Below are positions 35,103 to 42,600 of a DNA stretch of 64,000 nucleotides, piece by piece. This stretch comes from Streptomyces sp. CBMA152 (GTDB lineage Bacteria; Actinomycetota; Actinomycetes; Streptomycetales; Streptomycetaceae): positions 1 through 64,000 of the forward strand of contig NZ_MECJ01000014.1 in NCBI RefSeq assembly GCF_014596475.1, given 5' to 3'. A model generated the notes under the pieces. It saw only the letters and a program-made list of their open reading frames with translations. It made no database searches and was not told where the DNA came from. How positions within the stretch are numbered: position 1 is the stretch's first letter; every line of letters begins with the position of its first letter. Made by a program: the position numbers and the translations under genes.

Positions 35103-36338
35103 TTGAACAAGATCTTCTGCGGCATTGACTGGGCGGAAGGGCATCACGACATTGCCCTGGTCGACCAGGACGGAACCCAAGTTGCAAAGCTACGGATCAG
35201 TGACGACAGCGCCGGCTTCCACGCGCTGATGGAACTTCTGGCTCAGCACGGTGACAGCGCAGCAGAACCGACCCCGGTCGCCATCGAGACGCCCCGCGGG
35301 CTTCTCGTCGCCGCCTTGCGGGCCACCGGCCGCCAGATTTACGCAATCAATCCATTGGCCGCGGCCCGATACCGCGACCGCGCCAGCGTCTCCCGAGCCA
35401 AGTCCGATGCAGCAGACGCCCGGGTTCTGGCCAACATCCTCCGGACCGACCGGCATGCCCACCGGCCTCTGCCCGACGACAGCGAAGCAGGGCAGGCCGT
35501 CGCCGTCCTGGCCCGCGCTCACCAGGACGCCATCTGGGACCGGCAACAGATGATCAACCGGCTCCGGTCCCACCTGCGCGAGTACTATCCAGCCGCCCTC
35601 ACTGCCTTTCACGGCGCCGGAAAGCCCGGACTCGACTCGCTGCGCGCCCGCATGATCTTGACTGCCGCACCCACGCCGGCCGACGCCGCCAAGCTCACCC
35701 GCAGCCAACTGCGCGCGTTACTCAAGCGCGGTGAGCGTCCACGTTGCGGGATCGAAGCCGAGGTCGAGCGACTTCGGACAGTCTTCCGCGCGGACTCCCT
35801 GCGGCAGCTGCCGCAGGTCGAACAGGCCCTGGGACAGCAGGCAGTGGCACTCATCCGGCAGGTCGACGCCGCTTGCGTCAGCGTGGCCCAGTTGGCGGTG
35901 GCGACGGAAGAGGCATTCCTCGCGCACCCGGATGCCGAGATCATCACCAGTTTCCCGGGGCTCTCCGTGCTCTCTGGAGCACGCATTCTCGCCGAGATCG
36001 GAGACGACCGCGAACGCTTCGCGGACGCCAGAGCCATGAAGGCATACGCCGGCGCGGCTCCTGTTACACGGGCCTCCGGCCGAAGCCACGTGGTTGTGGC
36101 TCGAGCCGTCAAGAACCAGCGACTGGCATCAGCCGGGCACATGTGGGCCTTCGCAGCCCTGCGCACGCAGGCTCCACGAGCCCACTACGACCGTCGGCGA
36201 GCTGGTGGAGAACGCCATACCGCAGCTCTCAGAAACTTGTTCAACAAACTGCTCGGCTGCCTCTACCACTGTCTGCGGCACCGCGCGCTGTTCGACCCCG
36301 ATCGCGCCTTCGCGCCGCCTATGGACCTTGCTGCCTGA
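35103..36338 (+). CDS. IS110-family DEDD recombinase
   Basis: A 411-residue protein. The N-terminal RuvC-like DEDD domain shows Asp9 in GIDWAEGHHD, Glu62 in VAIETPRGLL, and Asp102 with Asp105 in KSDAADARVL. A coiled-coil-like middle follows. The C-terminal Transposase_20 domain has SFPGLSVLSGARILAEIGD and AYAGAAPVTRASGRSHVVV, whose Ser325 is the expected catalytic serine. Together they form the composite active site that IS110 enzymes use for RNA-guided strand exchange. A TTG start at 35103 is supported by GGAGG eight to twelve bases before it. Length and motifs are full, so the enzyme is probably active. Its bridge RNA would come from the leader on the same strand. Confidence 0.95.
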   Translation: MNKIFCGIDWAEGHHDIALVDQDGTQVAKLRISDDSAGFHALMELLAQHGDSAAEPTPVAIETPRGLLVAALRATGRQIYAINPLAAARYRDRASVSRAKSDAADARVLANILRTDRHAHRPLPDDSEAGQAVAVLARAHQDAIWDRQQMINRLRSHLREYYPAALTAFHGAGKPGLDSLRARMILTAAPTPADAAKLTRSQLRALLKRGERPRCGIEAEVERLRTVFRADSLRQLPQVEQALGQQAVALIRQVDAACVSVAQLAVATEEAFLAHPDAEIITSFPGLSVLSGARILAEIGDDRERFADARAMKAYAGAAPVTRASGRSHVVVARAVKNQRLASAGHMWAFAALRTQAPRAHYDRRRAGGERHTAALRNLFNKLLGCLYHCLRHRALFDPDRAFAPPMDLAA

Positions 36339-36346
36339 GCATCTCC

Positions 36347-36373
36347 TTGACCAACCAACGACATGAGATGTCT
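36347..36373 (+). promoter_or_regulatory. right-end half of a circle-junction promoter
   Basis: TTGACC (36347-36352) is a near-consensus -35 box. In the inserted form no -10 follows. If the ends join through one CT, 18 bases later the sequence becomes TCTAAT, a 5/6 match to TATAAT, made of TCT from the right end and AAT from 34708-34710. Transcription would run into the leader. Confidence 0.75.
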
Positions 36374-36743
36374 TCGACTGCTCGGCGATCGTGTGGTCGC
36401 GCGTGGGCACCAGGGTGCCGTCCACGATGAGCACGGTGTCCTTGCGGAATCTCTGACGGGATTGGAGCGCCAGCTGCGGGCCGAGGTGGTTGATGATACG
36501 GTCCGCAGCCGACTTGGAGATGCCGAACAGCGGAGCGAGTTGGCGGAGCGTCAAATTCGTGCGCCAGTAGGCCGCAACCAGCAACAGTCTGTCTTCCAGA
36601 GACACACCCCAGGGTCTTCCGCGGTGGACAGCGTCGGCTTCCGTGCGTCGCAGTGCAGCCAACAGTTTGCTGAACCGTCGAGGGCTCAGCCCGGTGAACG
36701 GGGGTATCCAGGACAGCTCCGACGCCGTGATCACACCAGCCAC
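36372..36743 (-). pseudogene. IS5-family transposase, N-terminal part (interrupted gene)
   Basis: The reverse frame starts with MAGVITASELSWIPPFTGLS, then the HTH_Tnp_4 helix-turn-helix (LEDRLLLVAAYWRTNLTLRQ, LAPLFGISKSAADRIINHLG). It reaches the first catalytic Asp block VLIVDGTLVPTRDHTIAEQS, then K, where the IS110 element cuts it. The remainder of the DDE domain lies at 34180-34707. Both halves are intact in themselves, so the transposase was probably functional before the IS110 insertion. Confidence 0.85.
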
Positions 36744-36836
36744 ACCGGGATCATCACATCAGAATTGGCCCGACGGCGAGACGATCGTTGCAGCTACGCT
36801 TCCACGGCACAGCTGGTGTCGGGCAAGGGGGAGATC

Positions 36837-36906
36837 GTGAAGCGACCACTGCTGTTTCTCGATGTGGACGGGCCGCTCAACCCCTATGACAGCCCTTGGC
36901 CCGGGA
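36837..36906 (+). pseudogene. N-terminal scrap of a HAD-like hydrolase
   Basis: From a GTG at 36837 the frame reads VKRPLLFLDVDGPLNPYDSP. The DVDG motif I Asp signature is typical of an actinobacterial HAD-family protein. Similarity stops after about 23 codons, at the junction with a reverse-strand fragment. Confidence 0.55.
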
Positions 36907-37183
36907 TGATCATTTTTTGGGAGGCCTTCCCGTTATATGTGCCGTTGAGGTTTCCGTACCACTTGGTGGAGCCCTGGTAGCCGTAATACGGGAAGGCGTC
37001 CCAGGTCTCTCCCCAGCCGCTGTAGTAATACACGCGCGCTTCGTAATCGGTGTAGTTGTAGAGCGAGGCTGCCGGGTTCTTGACCGGCAGCCCTTGGCCG
37101 TATCGGCCGTCAGATTCGAAGTAGTAACGGGCGCAGCCCTGGGAGGGGCACGCGGTGGGGTCCATGTCGTGGTTGTAGGAGAC
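36884..37183 (-). pseudogene. C-terminal fragment of a secreted Tyr-rich protein
   Basis: The reverse frame reads YNHDMDPTACPSQGCARYYF, then KNPAASLYNYTDYEARVYYY and stops at 36884. The Tyr/Gly-rich text with two Cys looks like the end of a peptidase-inhibitor-I36-like or other secreted protein. A stop lies just before it and there is no signal peptide, so the N-terminus is lost. Confidence 0.45.
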
Positions 37184-37184
37184 T

Positions 37185-37346
37185 CAGACCCTCGGCGAGG
37201 GAGTCCCATTCGCCCCTGTGCCCGGCCAGGCCGTGCAGCAGAACGACAGGCGGCCCGTCTCCGCCCCCGTCACGGCAGTCAAGGCGGACGCCGTCGCGGG
37301 GCTGGGCGCCGCCGGTGAACATCGCCCTGTTCACCGGGGTCCACAA
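37185..37346 (-). pseudogene. N-terminal fragment of an alpha/beta hydrolase
   Basis: MWTPVNRAMFTGGAQPRDGV leads to PPVVLLHGLAGHRGEWDSLA, the HG oxyanion strand of alpha/beta hydrolases. The family pattern ends there, about 54 residues in, and the frame goes on into unrelated sequence. The nucleophile elbow and His are missing. Confidence 0.6.
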
Positions 37347-37505
37347 CAGCAGGCCGGGGTGGCTGCGGGCGTGATCGCGCCGTTCGCCGTCCCGAGTGCG
37401 GCCGCTGTCCTCCCATGTGACGCATGTGCATGACCGTCACAAGGGGGCGCGGGGATCGCCGGGGCTACGGCTGGTGCCGATCGCTCCGGCGAGCGAGACC
37501 CGTGG

Positions 37506-38255
37506 TCAGCCGGTGAGCAGCTCCCGCTGCAGATCGCGCAGCCGGGCGGCCGGCTCCAGGCCGAGTTCCTCGCGCAGGGTGCGGCGCGCGTCCTGGTAGA
37601 CCTCCAGGGCGTCGGCCCGTCGGCCGCACTCGCGCAGGGCGATGATCTCCTTCTCCCAGAGTCCCTCCCGCAGCGGATGGGCGTCGCGCAGGGCACGTAC
37701 CTCGGAGAGGGTGTCCAGGTAGCGGCCCAGGCGGTGGCTGACGTCGATGCGCATCTCGGCGGCGGCGAGGCGGGCCTCTTCGAGGCGGGCGACCTCGGCC
37801 ACCACCGACGGCGCGGACGGCACGCCCTCCAGGGGTGCGCCCCGCCAGAGGGCGAGTGCCTCGCCGAGGGTGTCGAAGGCCCCGGAGAGGTCGTCGCAGA
37901 CGAACTGCTCCTGGCCCCTCACGGCCAGTTCCTTGAAGCAGCGGGCGTCGAGCCGCGCGGACCCGCAGCTCAGGCTGTAGCCGGTGGTCCGGGTCACGAG
38001 GACGCTGTGGCCGCGGTCGCCGAGCTGGCGGCGCAGCCGCATCACGTACTGATGGACCAGGTTGCGCTGGTCGCCCTGGCGGCCCCGGCCGTCGTACCAG
38101 ATCTCGTCGATGATGCGGCTGAGCGGGACCACCCGGCCACGGGCCGCGAGCAGGACCGCGAACAGAGTTCTCACCTTGGGTATTTCGACCGCTTTCCAGT
38201 CCACCGGTGTCGCGTGCGATATCTCCATGGGGCCCAGCAACCTGATCTCCAGCAC
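37506..38255 (-). CDS. SARP-family pathway activator
   Basis: A 249-residue Streptomyces antibiotic regulatory protein. Residues 1-95 form an OmpR-type winged helix (LEIRLLGPMEISHATPVDWK, IPKVRTLFAVLLAARGRVVP, GQRGDQ-like loop with NLVHQYVMRLRRQLGD). Residues 100-249 are the bacterial transcriptional activator domain (LDARCFKELAVRGQEQFVCD, DAHPLREGLWEKEIIALREC, GRRADALEVYQDARRTLREE, LGLEPAARLRDLQRELL). Length fits small SARPs without ATPase domains. They bind direct repeats next to the -35 box and switch on cluster genes. GTG 38255 with GGAG upstream is preferred; GTG 38276 is possible. It marks the left edge of the cluster. Confidence 0.9.
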   Translation of the reverse strand: MLEIRLLGPMEISHATPVDWKAVEIPKVRTLFAVLLAARGRVVPLSRIIDEIWYDGRGRQGDQRNLVHQYVMRLRRQLGDRGHSVLVTRTTGYSLSCGSARLDARCFKELAVRGQEQFVCDDLSGAFDTLGEALALWRGAPLEGVPSAPSVVAEVARLEEARLAAAEMRIDVSHRLGRYLDTLSEVRALRDAHPLREGLWEKEIIALRECGRRADALEVYQDARRTLREELGLEPAARLRDLQRELLTG

Positions 38256-38465
38256 TCGTCGACTCCGCTCACACACTCACCTTGTTTGTGGGCGTCAGGT
38301 AGCCGGCGAGCGCGCGTACACCCCGTCTCGCCTCCCCGTTACCCCCCGTGGGCCACAGCTTCGCAGAAAGGAAACCATCAACCGGGATTTGGCCGAATGA
38401 AGGCGGTAAGTCGGCGTCCACTGGCCGAAGTTGGACTGGTCACCGCCGGCGGCCGGGACAACGAC

Positions 38466-39203
38466 TCAGCCGCACCCACCGGCGGTGTCGTGGTCATATG
38501 CACCGATTCGGTTCAGCACCCCGACCGGCAGCCCGCTTTTCTCCGCGTCCTCGTCCGCGGTATCCGTACCGGCTTCCCCAAGACCGGCCTCGGTGACGTC
38601 CCGGAGGAATCCGTCGAGGCGGTCGAGACCCCAGTAGCGGCGGCGACCGTACGTGAAGTACGGGATACCGAAGGCGTCGTCCTCGTGGACCTGTTGCAGA
38701 CAGTCCAGTCCCTCCGCCCGGATCGCCGGATCGTCCACCGCGCCGACCAGCGGTGCCGGGTCGAGCCCGGCCTCCTCGGCGACGGCCCGCAGTACACCCG
38801 GGTCGCAGATGTTCGCGCCGCGCTCCCACCGGGCCGCCACGAGCGCGGCGAGCAGCCGCCGGTCCTGGCCTAGGCGGCGGGCCGCGAGCCAGGCCAGGTG
38901 CGGGACCTCCCACCAGGGGTCGATGTCCACGGGCCAGGACACCTTGATCCCCCGTGCCTCGGTGAGGCGCTTGACGTCCTGCAGGATGTACAGGTGCTTG
39001 GCCTTGCTCATCGGGATGTACGGGAAGGGAGCACCGCGCGCATCCAGTTCCTTGCGGGAGGGCCCGTCGGGCTCCCACCACGGGCGGTACTCGACGACCT
39101 CGGGCGCCTGCGGGAAGCGGGCCTCAAGGTCCCGCAGGGCCAGCCAGCTGTAGGGGCTGCGGAAGGAGAAGTACAGGACGGGACGGGCGGGCCTGCGGCT
39201 CAC
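38466..39203 (-). CDS. DsbA-fold 2-hydroxychromene-2-carboxylate isomerase-like protein
   Basis: A 245-residue thioredoxin-fold protein of the DsbA/GST-kappa group. YFSFRSPYSWLALRDLEARF near the N-terminus matches the F.FrSPyS.la motif of 2-hydroxychromene-2-carboxylate isomerases, in which a Ser replaces the DsbA Cys pair. DPWWEVPHLAWLAARRLGQD, EDDAFGIPYFTYGRRRYWG and LDRLDGFLRD are later family blocks. Known members isomerise double bonds with glutathione. Actinobacteria use mycothiol, so here the thiol may differ or be absent. The gene overlaps the CLF gene by GTGA, which ties it to polyketide assembly. A role in cis/trans setting of polyene bonds is inference. Confidence 0.82.
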   Translation of the reverse strand: MSRRPARPVLYFSFRSPYSWLALRDLEARFPQAPEVVEYRPWWEPDGPSRKELDARGAPFPYIPMSKAKHLYILQDVKRLTEARGIKVSWPVDIDPWWEVPHLAWLAARRLGQDRRLLAALVAARWERGANICDPGVLRAVAEEAGLDPAPLVGAVDDPAIRAEGLDCLQQVHEDDAFGIPYFTYGRRRYWGLDRLDGFLRDVTEAGLGEAGTDTADEDAEKSGLPVGVLNRIGAYDHDTAGGCG

Positions 39204-40351
39204 CGCTGCCACCCCCTGACCACGGCCGCGCCGAACGCCCCGTCGGCGGTGCACGAGGTGATGAGGGCGGGCCTGCCGTCGAGCGCGGCGGCGCGCCGGT
39301 GGTGGGCGAGAACGGCGGCGAGCTGCAGTCCGCCCTGCGCGGCCCCGCAGTCGCCGACCAGGCGCGTCACCGGCAGCCGCAAGGCCGCGTCCGGACCGTC
39401 GGCGGCGCCGAGCACGAGTGCGAGCACCTCGTGCTCCGGCTCCGACTCCGCCTCGCCGTGGCCCGGCGCGACGGCCCACAGGTCCCCCGGCGCCACCCCG
39501 GCCCGCGCGAGCGCCTGCCGTACGCAGCCCGCGAAGGCGGTGACGAAGCCCGGCCGGTCGTCGGGGTCGGCCGACCCCGTGAGCACAGCGAGGATCTCCG
39601 CCTCGGGCCGCCGGTCCGTCCCGGCCAGGGCAGCGCCGCGCTCCACCGCGAACACGGCGGCGCCCTCGCCGACCGGCGCCCTCCCGCCGCCGAGGTGGGC
39701 CAGCCACGCGCTGTGCGGGCTGAACTCCTCGACCGCTCCCACCAGGAGGGTGTTCGCGTCGCCCCAGCTCAGGCTGCGCAAGGCGTAGCGAAGGGCGGCA
39801 AGATGGGCCGTCCGGCCGCCCGCGATGGTGGTGTTGACGCCCTTCAGGCCGAACCAGATGGCGGCCTGCCCCGCGGCGCAGTTCATCACGGCGTTCGGAA
39901 AGAGCACCGGGTTGACCAGGTAGGGGCGGTCCTGCGTGATGGTGTCGCGGCTGAAGTCGCTGGTGGACTTCACGCTGCCGCTGGTGGTGCCGAGGACGAG
40001 GCCCACGTCGGCGCGGTTGCCGTCCGTCACCGTGATCGCGGTGTCCCGCAGCGCTTCGTCACAGGCGACCAGGGCGAGCCCGGTGGCCCGGTCGAAGAAC
40101 CGGGTGCCTTTGCGTCCGAGGAGCTCCTTGGCCCGGAAGTCGGGCAGCGCGAAGGCCCGTTCGGCCGGCAGCTTCTCCTCGTACATCCCCGTGACCTCGA
40201 CGAGCGCGTCGCGTTCCTCGACGAAGGCCGCGCTGAACGCGTCGGCCCCGATACCGAGCGGGGAGACGACGCCCCAGCCCGTGACATAGAGCGCGTCCGC
40301 GTCGAGCGCGTCCGGCTCGCGCGCCGCGGCGGTGGCCTGACGCTCCATCAT
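39200..40351 (-). CDS. ketosynthase-like chain length factor (KS-beta)
   Basis: A 383-residue protein with the thiolase fold of ketosynthases (LYVTGWGVVSPLGIGADAFS, LVLGTTSGSVKSTSDFSRDT, NPVLFPNAVMNCAAGQAAIW). The active-site block reads VNTTIAGGRTAHLAALRYA, so the catalytic Cys is missing. The HGTGT and GHT motifs are also replaced (APGHGEAESEPEHE, VTRLVGDCGAAQGG). It therefore acts as a chain length factor that pairs with the KS-alpha encoded just upstream (ATGA overlap). It would set polyene length in the heterodimer. The glutamine that some decarboxylating CLFs carry is not obvious. Confidence 0.88.
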   Translation of the reverse strand: MMERQATAAAREPDALDADALYVTGWGVVSPLGIGADAFSAAFVEERDALVEVTGMYEEKLPAERAFALPDFRAKELLGRKGTRFFDRATGLALVACDEALRDTAITVTDGNRADVGLVLGTTSGSVKSTSDFSRDTITQDRPYLVNPVLFPNAVMNCAAGQAAIWFGLKGVNTTIAGGRTAHLAALRYALRSLSWGDANTLLVGAVEEFSPHSAWLAHLGGGRAPVGEGAAVFAVERGAALAGTDRRPEAEILAVLTGSADPDDRPGFVTAFAGCVRQALARAGVAPGDLWAVAPGHGEAESEPEHEVLALVLGAADGPDAALRLPVTRLVGDCGAAQGGLQLAAVLAHHRRAAALDGRPALITSCTADGAFGAAVVRGWQR

Positions 40352-41556
40352 GCGACCTCCCCCAGGATGGTGATGGCGTTGTTCCCTCCGAACGCGAACC
40401 CGTTGTTCTGCACCACCCGCAGCCGTGCCGGGCGCGCCGCGTTGGGCACCGGGTCGATCGCGGGCAGCTGCGGATCGGGGTTGCTGAAGTTGATCGTCGG
40501 CGGCATGAACCCGCCCGCGATGCCCAGGGCGCAGGCGATGGCGCCGAAGCCGCTCGCCGCGCCCATGGTGTGTCCGAGCATCGACTTCACGGAGCTCATC
40601 GGCGGCGGGGTGTCGCCGAAGATCTCCCGCACCGCCCGGGTCTCGGCCGCGTCGTTGGCCGGTGTCCCGGTGCCGTGCGCACAGATGTAGTCGACCTGTT
40701 CGGCGTCGATGCCGGCGCTGCGGTGGGCGCGGCGCATGCAGGCGGCGATACTCGACGAGTCCGGGGCCACCATGTGCCCGGCGTCGCAGTTGAGCCCGTA
40801 GCCGAGCACCTCTGCGTAGATCCGGGCGCCGCGCCGCTCCGCGCTGTCCAGCGGCTCCAGGAAGAGGGCCGCACCGCCCTCGCCGGTGAGCATGCCCTCA
40901 CGGTCGCGGTCGAAGGGCGAGCAGCGCTCCTCGGTCATCGCGCCGAGCCGGTAGAACCCGGCGTGCGACCACCGGTACACGCCCTCCGCGCCGCCCGCGA
41001 TCATGTAGTCGGCGTCGTCCGCGGCGATGGCGGTGTAGGCGTAGCCGAGCGCGTAGTTGCTCGCCGAGCAGGCCGTGGAGATGGTCAACGCCTCGCCGGT
41101 GAGGCCGAGTTCACGGTTGACCGCGACGGCGAGCCGGGAGGAGGGCACCTGCCGGGCGAGCTCGGGCCGCCAGCTCTCGAAGCCGCCCGCCACCTCCTGC
41201 TCGGAAAGTTGCTCGACCGCCCCGGCCTCTCCTCCGGTGGTGCCGATGCAGGACCCGGCGCGCGCGGCGGCGAGTCGGCGCGGGTCGATCCCCGCGTCCT
41301 GGACGGCGAGCCGGGCCGCGGCCGCCGCGAACTGGCTGCTGCGCCCCCACTCCTCGGGCCGGATCCGCCGCACGTGGTCGCCCGCCGCGAAGCCGGGCAC
41401 CTCGCCGGCCATGCGGTACGGGAACCCGGAGGCGTCGAAGGAGGAGATCGGCGAGATGCCGCTGCGCCCCTGACGCAGGCCCTCGGCGAAGGCGTCGGCT
41501 CCCGTTCCGATGCTGGATATCGGGCCGAGGCCCGTGATGACGACCCTGCGCTTCAT
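40348..41556 (-). CDS. type II PKS ketosynthase alpha (FabF-like)
   Basis: A 402-residue ketosynthase with the full catalytic set: Cys163 in LTISTACSASNYALGYAY, His294 in YICAHGTGTPAND, Lys325 and His329 in SSVKSMLGHTMGAASG. It condenses malonyl-ACP units with a growing ACP-bound chain. The stop overlaps the CLF gene by ATGA and an ACP gene lies one base upstream. The set ACP-KS-CLF is thus a minimal type II PKS. With dedicated KR and DH genes nearby, it belongs to the highly reducing, polyene-forming branch rather than to aromatic PKSs. The cluster has a second, different KS at 51295-52512. Confidence 0.93.
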   Translation of the reverse strand: MKRRVVITGLGPISSIGTGADAFAEGLRQGRSGISPISSFDASGFPYRMAGEVPGFAAGDHVRRIRPEEWGRSSQFAAAAARLAVQDAGIDPRRLAAARAGSCIGTTGGEAGAVEQLSEQEVAGGFESWRPELARQVPSSRLAVAVNRELGLTGEALTISTACSASNYALGYAYTAIAADDADYMIAGGAEGVYRWSHAGFYRLGAMTEERCSPFDRDREGMLTGEGGAALFLEPLDSAERRGARIYAEVLGYGLNCDAGHMVAPDSSSIAACMRRAHRSAGIDAEQVDYICAHGTGTPANDAAETRAVREIFGDTPPPMSSVKSMLGHTMGAASGFGAIACALGIAGGFMPPTINFSNPDPQLPAIDPVPNAARPARLRVVQNNGFAFGGNNAITILGEVA

Positions 41557-41557
41557 G

Positions 41558-41812
41558 TCAGGCGTCCAGCGCCGCGCGCTCGGCGACCACGTCGTACACG
41601 GCCCGCAGGTTGACCATCCTGGGCAGCTCCGACTGCGGGATCTCGATGCCGTAGCGCTTCTCCAGGCGGGCCAGGATCTCGATGGCCCGCAGCGAGTCGC
41701 CGTCGTGGTCCTCGACGAAGTGGCTGGTCTCGGTCATCTCCTCGGGCTCGATCTCCAGCGAATCCGCGACGATCTCCCGGATCTCGTCCAGGTGCTGCTG
41801 CGTGGCGGGCAT
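41558..41812 (-). CDS. acyl carrier protein
   Basis: An 84-residue ACP. The DHDGDSLRAIEILARLEKRY motif supplies the Ser for 4'-phosphopantetheine. Acidic helices (DEIREIVADSLEIEPEEMTE) are typical. ATG 41812 follows GAGGAG. It is directly upstream of the KS-alpha/CLF pair, so it is the chain carrier for that system. Activation by the phosphopantetheinyl transferase at 57859 is expected. Confidence 0.93.
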   Translation of the reverse strand: MPATQQHLDEIREIVADSLEIEPEEMTETSHFVEDHDGDSLRAIEILARLEKRYGIEIPQSELPRMVNLRAVYDVVAERAALDA

Positions 41813-41856
41813 GGTGTCTCCTCGGGTCGAGTGGTTGTCCTGCGCTGCCGGCCGGG

Positions 41857-42600
41857 TCATTGCGAGTAGCCGCCGTCGACCTGGACGATCTGTCCGGTGA
41901 TGTACGCGGCCCGTTCGGAGACCAGGAAGGCGACCAGGTCGGTGACGTGCGCGACCTCGCCGAAGGCCCGCAGCGGGATGGTTTCCAGGGCCTTCTTGCG
42001 GACCTTCTCGGTCAGCTCCCGGGTCATGTCGGTCTCGATGAAGCCGGGGGCCACGGCGTTCACCCGGATCCCGTAGCGGCCGAGTTCCCGGGACAGCGAG
42101 CGGGTCAGGAGGTTCACGCCGCCCTTGGAGGCCGCGTAGTTCGTCTGGGTCGCGTTGCCGTAGACCCCGGCCACGGACGAGACGTTGACGATGACTCCTC
42201 TGCGGCGCTTCATCTGACCGAAGGCCACGCAGTGGCTGAAGTGGTAGGTGCCCGTGAGGTTGGTGGCGATGACCTCGCCCCAGTCCTCGGGGGGCATCAG
42301 GACCAGGGGGTTGTCGCGGGTGATCCCGGCATTGTTGACCAGGACCTCGACGGGTCCGAGCGCCGCCTCGGCCGCGGTGACGAACTCCTTGACCTCGCCG
42401 GCATCGGTGACGTCGCAGCGTTCGGCGAAGCACCGGGCCCCGGCCGCGGTGACCGCCCGCCGGGTCTCCTGTGCGGCCTCCTTGTCCGAGCGGAAGCAGA
42501 AGGCGACGTCGTGGCCCTCCTCGGCGAGGCGCACGGCGATGCCGCGGCCGATTCCCCGGGAGGCCCCGGTCACCAGCGCGAGCGGCTTGTCGGGCATCAC
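41857..42600 (-). CDS. 3-oxoacyl-ACP reductase (FabG-type ketoreductase)
   Basis: A 247-residue short-chain dehydrogenase. Nucleotide-binding TGASRGIGRGIA, NNAG, the Ser of NVSSVAGVYGN, the YAASK catalytic Tyr/Lys and GFIETDMT are all present. A second, separate ketoreductase sits at 54543. This one is placed between the ACP gene and the amide synthase gene (ATGA overlap at 42597-42600). It therefore probably reduces the beta-keto groups of the chain made by the first KS/CLF pair, using NADPH. Full length for the family. Confidence 0.92.
   Translation of the reverse strand: MMPDKPLALVTGASRGIGRGIAVRLAEEGHDVAFCFRSDKEAAQETRRAVTAAGARCFAERCDVTDAGEVKEFVTAAEAALGPVEVLVNNAGITRDNPLVLMPPEDWGEVIATNLTGTYHFSHCVAFGQMKRRRGVIVNVSSVAGVYGNATQTNYAASKGGVNLLTRSLSRELGRYGIRVNAVAPGFIETDMTRELTEKVRKKALETIPLRAFGEVAHVTDLVAFLVSERAAYITGQIVQVDGGYSQ

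Larger units (their letters stand above)
34708..36373 (+). mobile_element. complete IS110-family insertion element with bridge RNA leader
   Basis: The ends are set by the interrupted IS5 gene: GTAGTT-CT on the left (CT at 34706-34707) and CT-TCGACTG on the right (CT at 36372-36373). One CT joined across restores the transposase frame, so the element is 1666 bp with the other CT as shared core. There are no inverted terminal repeats, as expected for IS110. It contains a 395-bp non-coding leader, a DEDD recombinase gene and only 35 bp after it. A long 5' non-coding end is the layout of the IS110 group whose leader encodes the bridge RNA. Confidence 0.92.

Noticed and set aside
36363..36980. 205-residue + strand frame including DVDGPLNPY
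   Set aside because: Most of it is antisense to the IS5 transposase. Only the ~23 codons from GTG 36837 look like a HAD protein, so only that scrap is listed.
39200..42600. Housekeeping fatty acid synthase genes (fabF, acpP, fabG)
   Set aside because: The KS partner lacks the catalytic Cys like a CLF, and the neighbours are an amide synthase, a SARP gene and 3,4-AHBA genes. fabD/fabH are absent.
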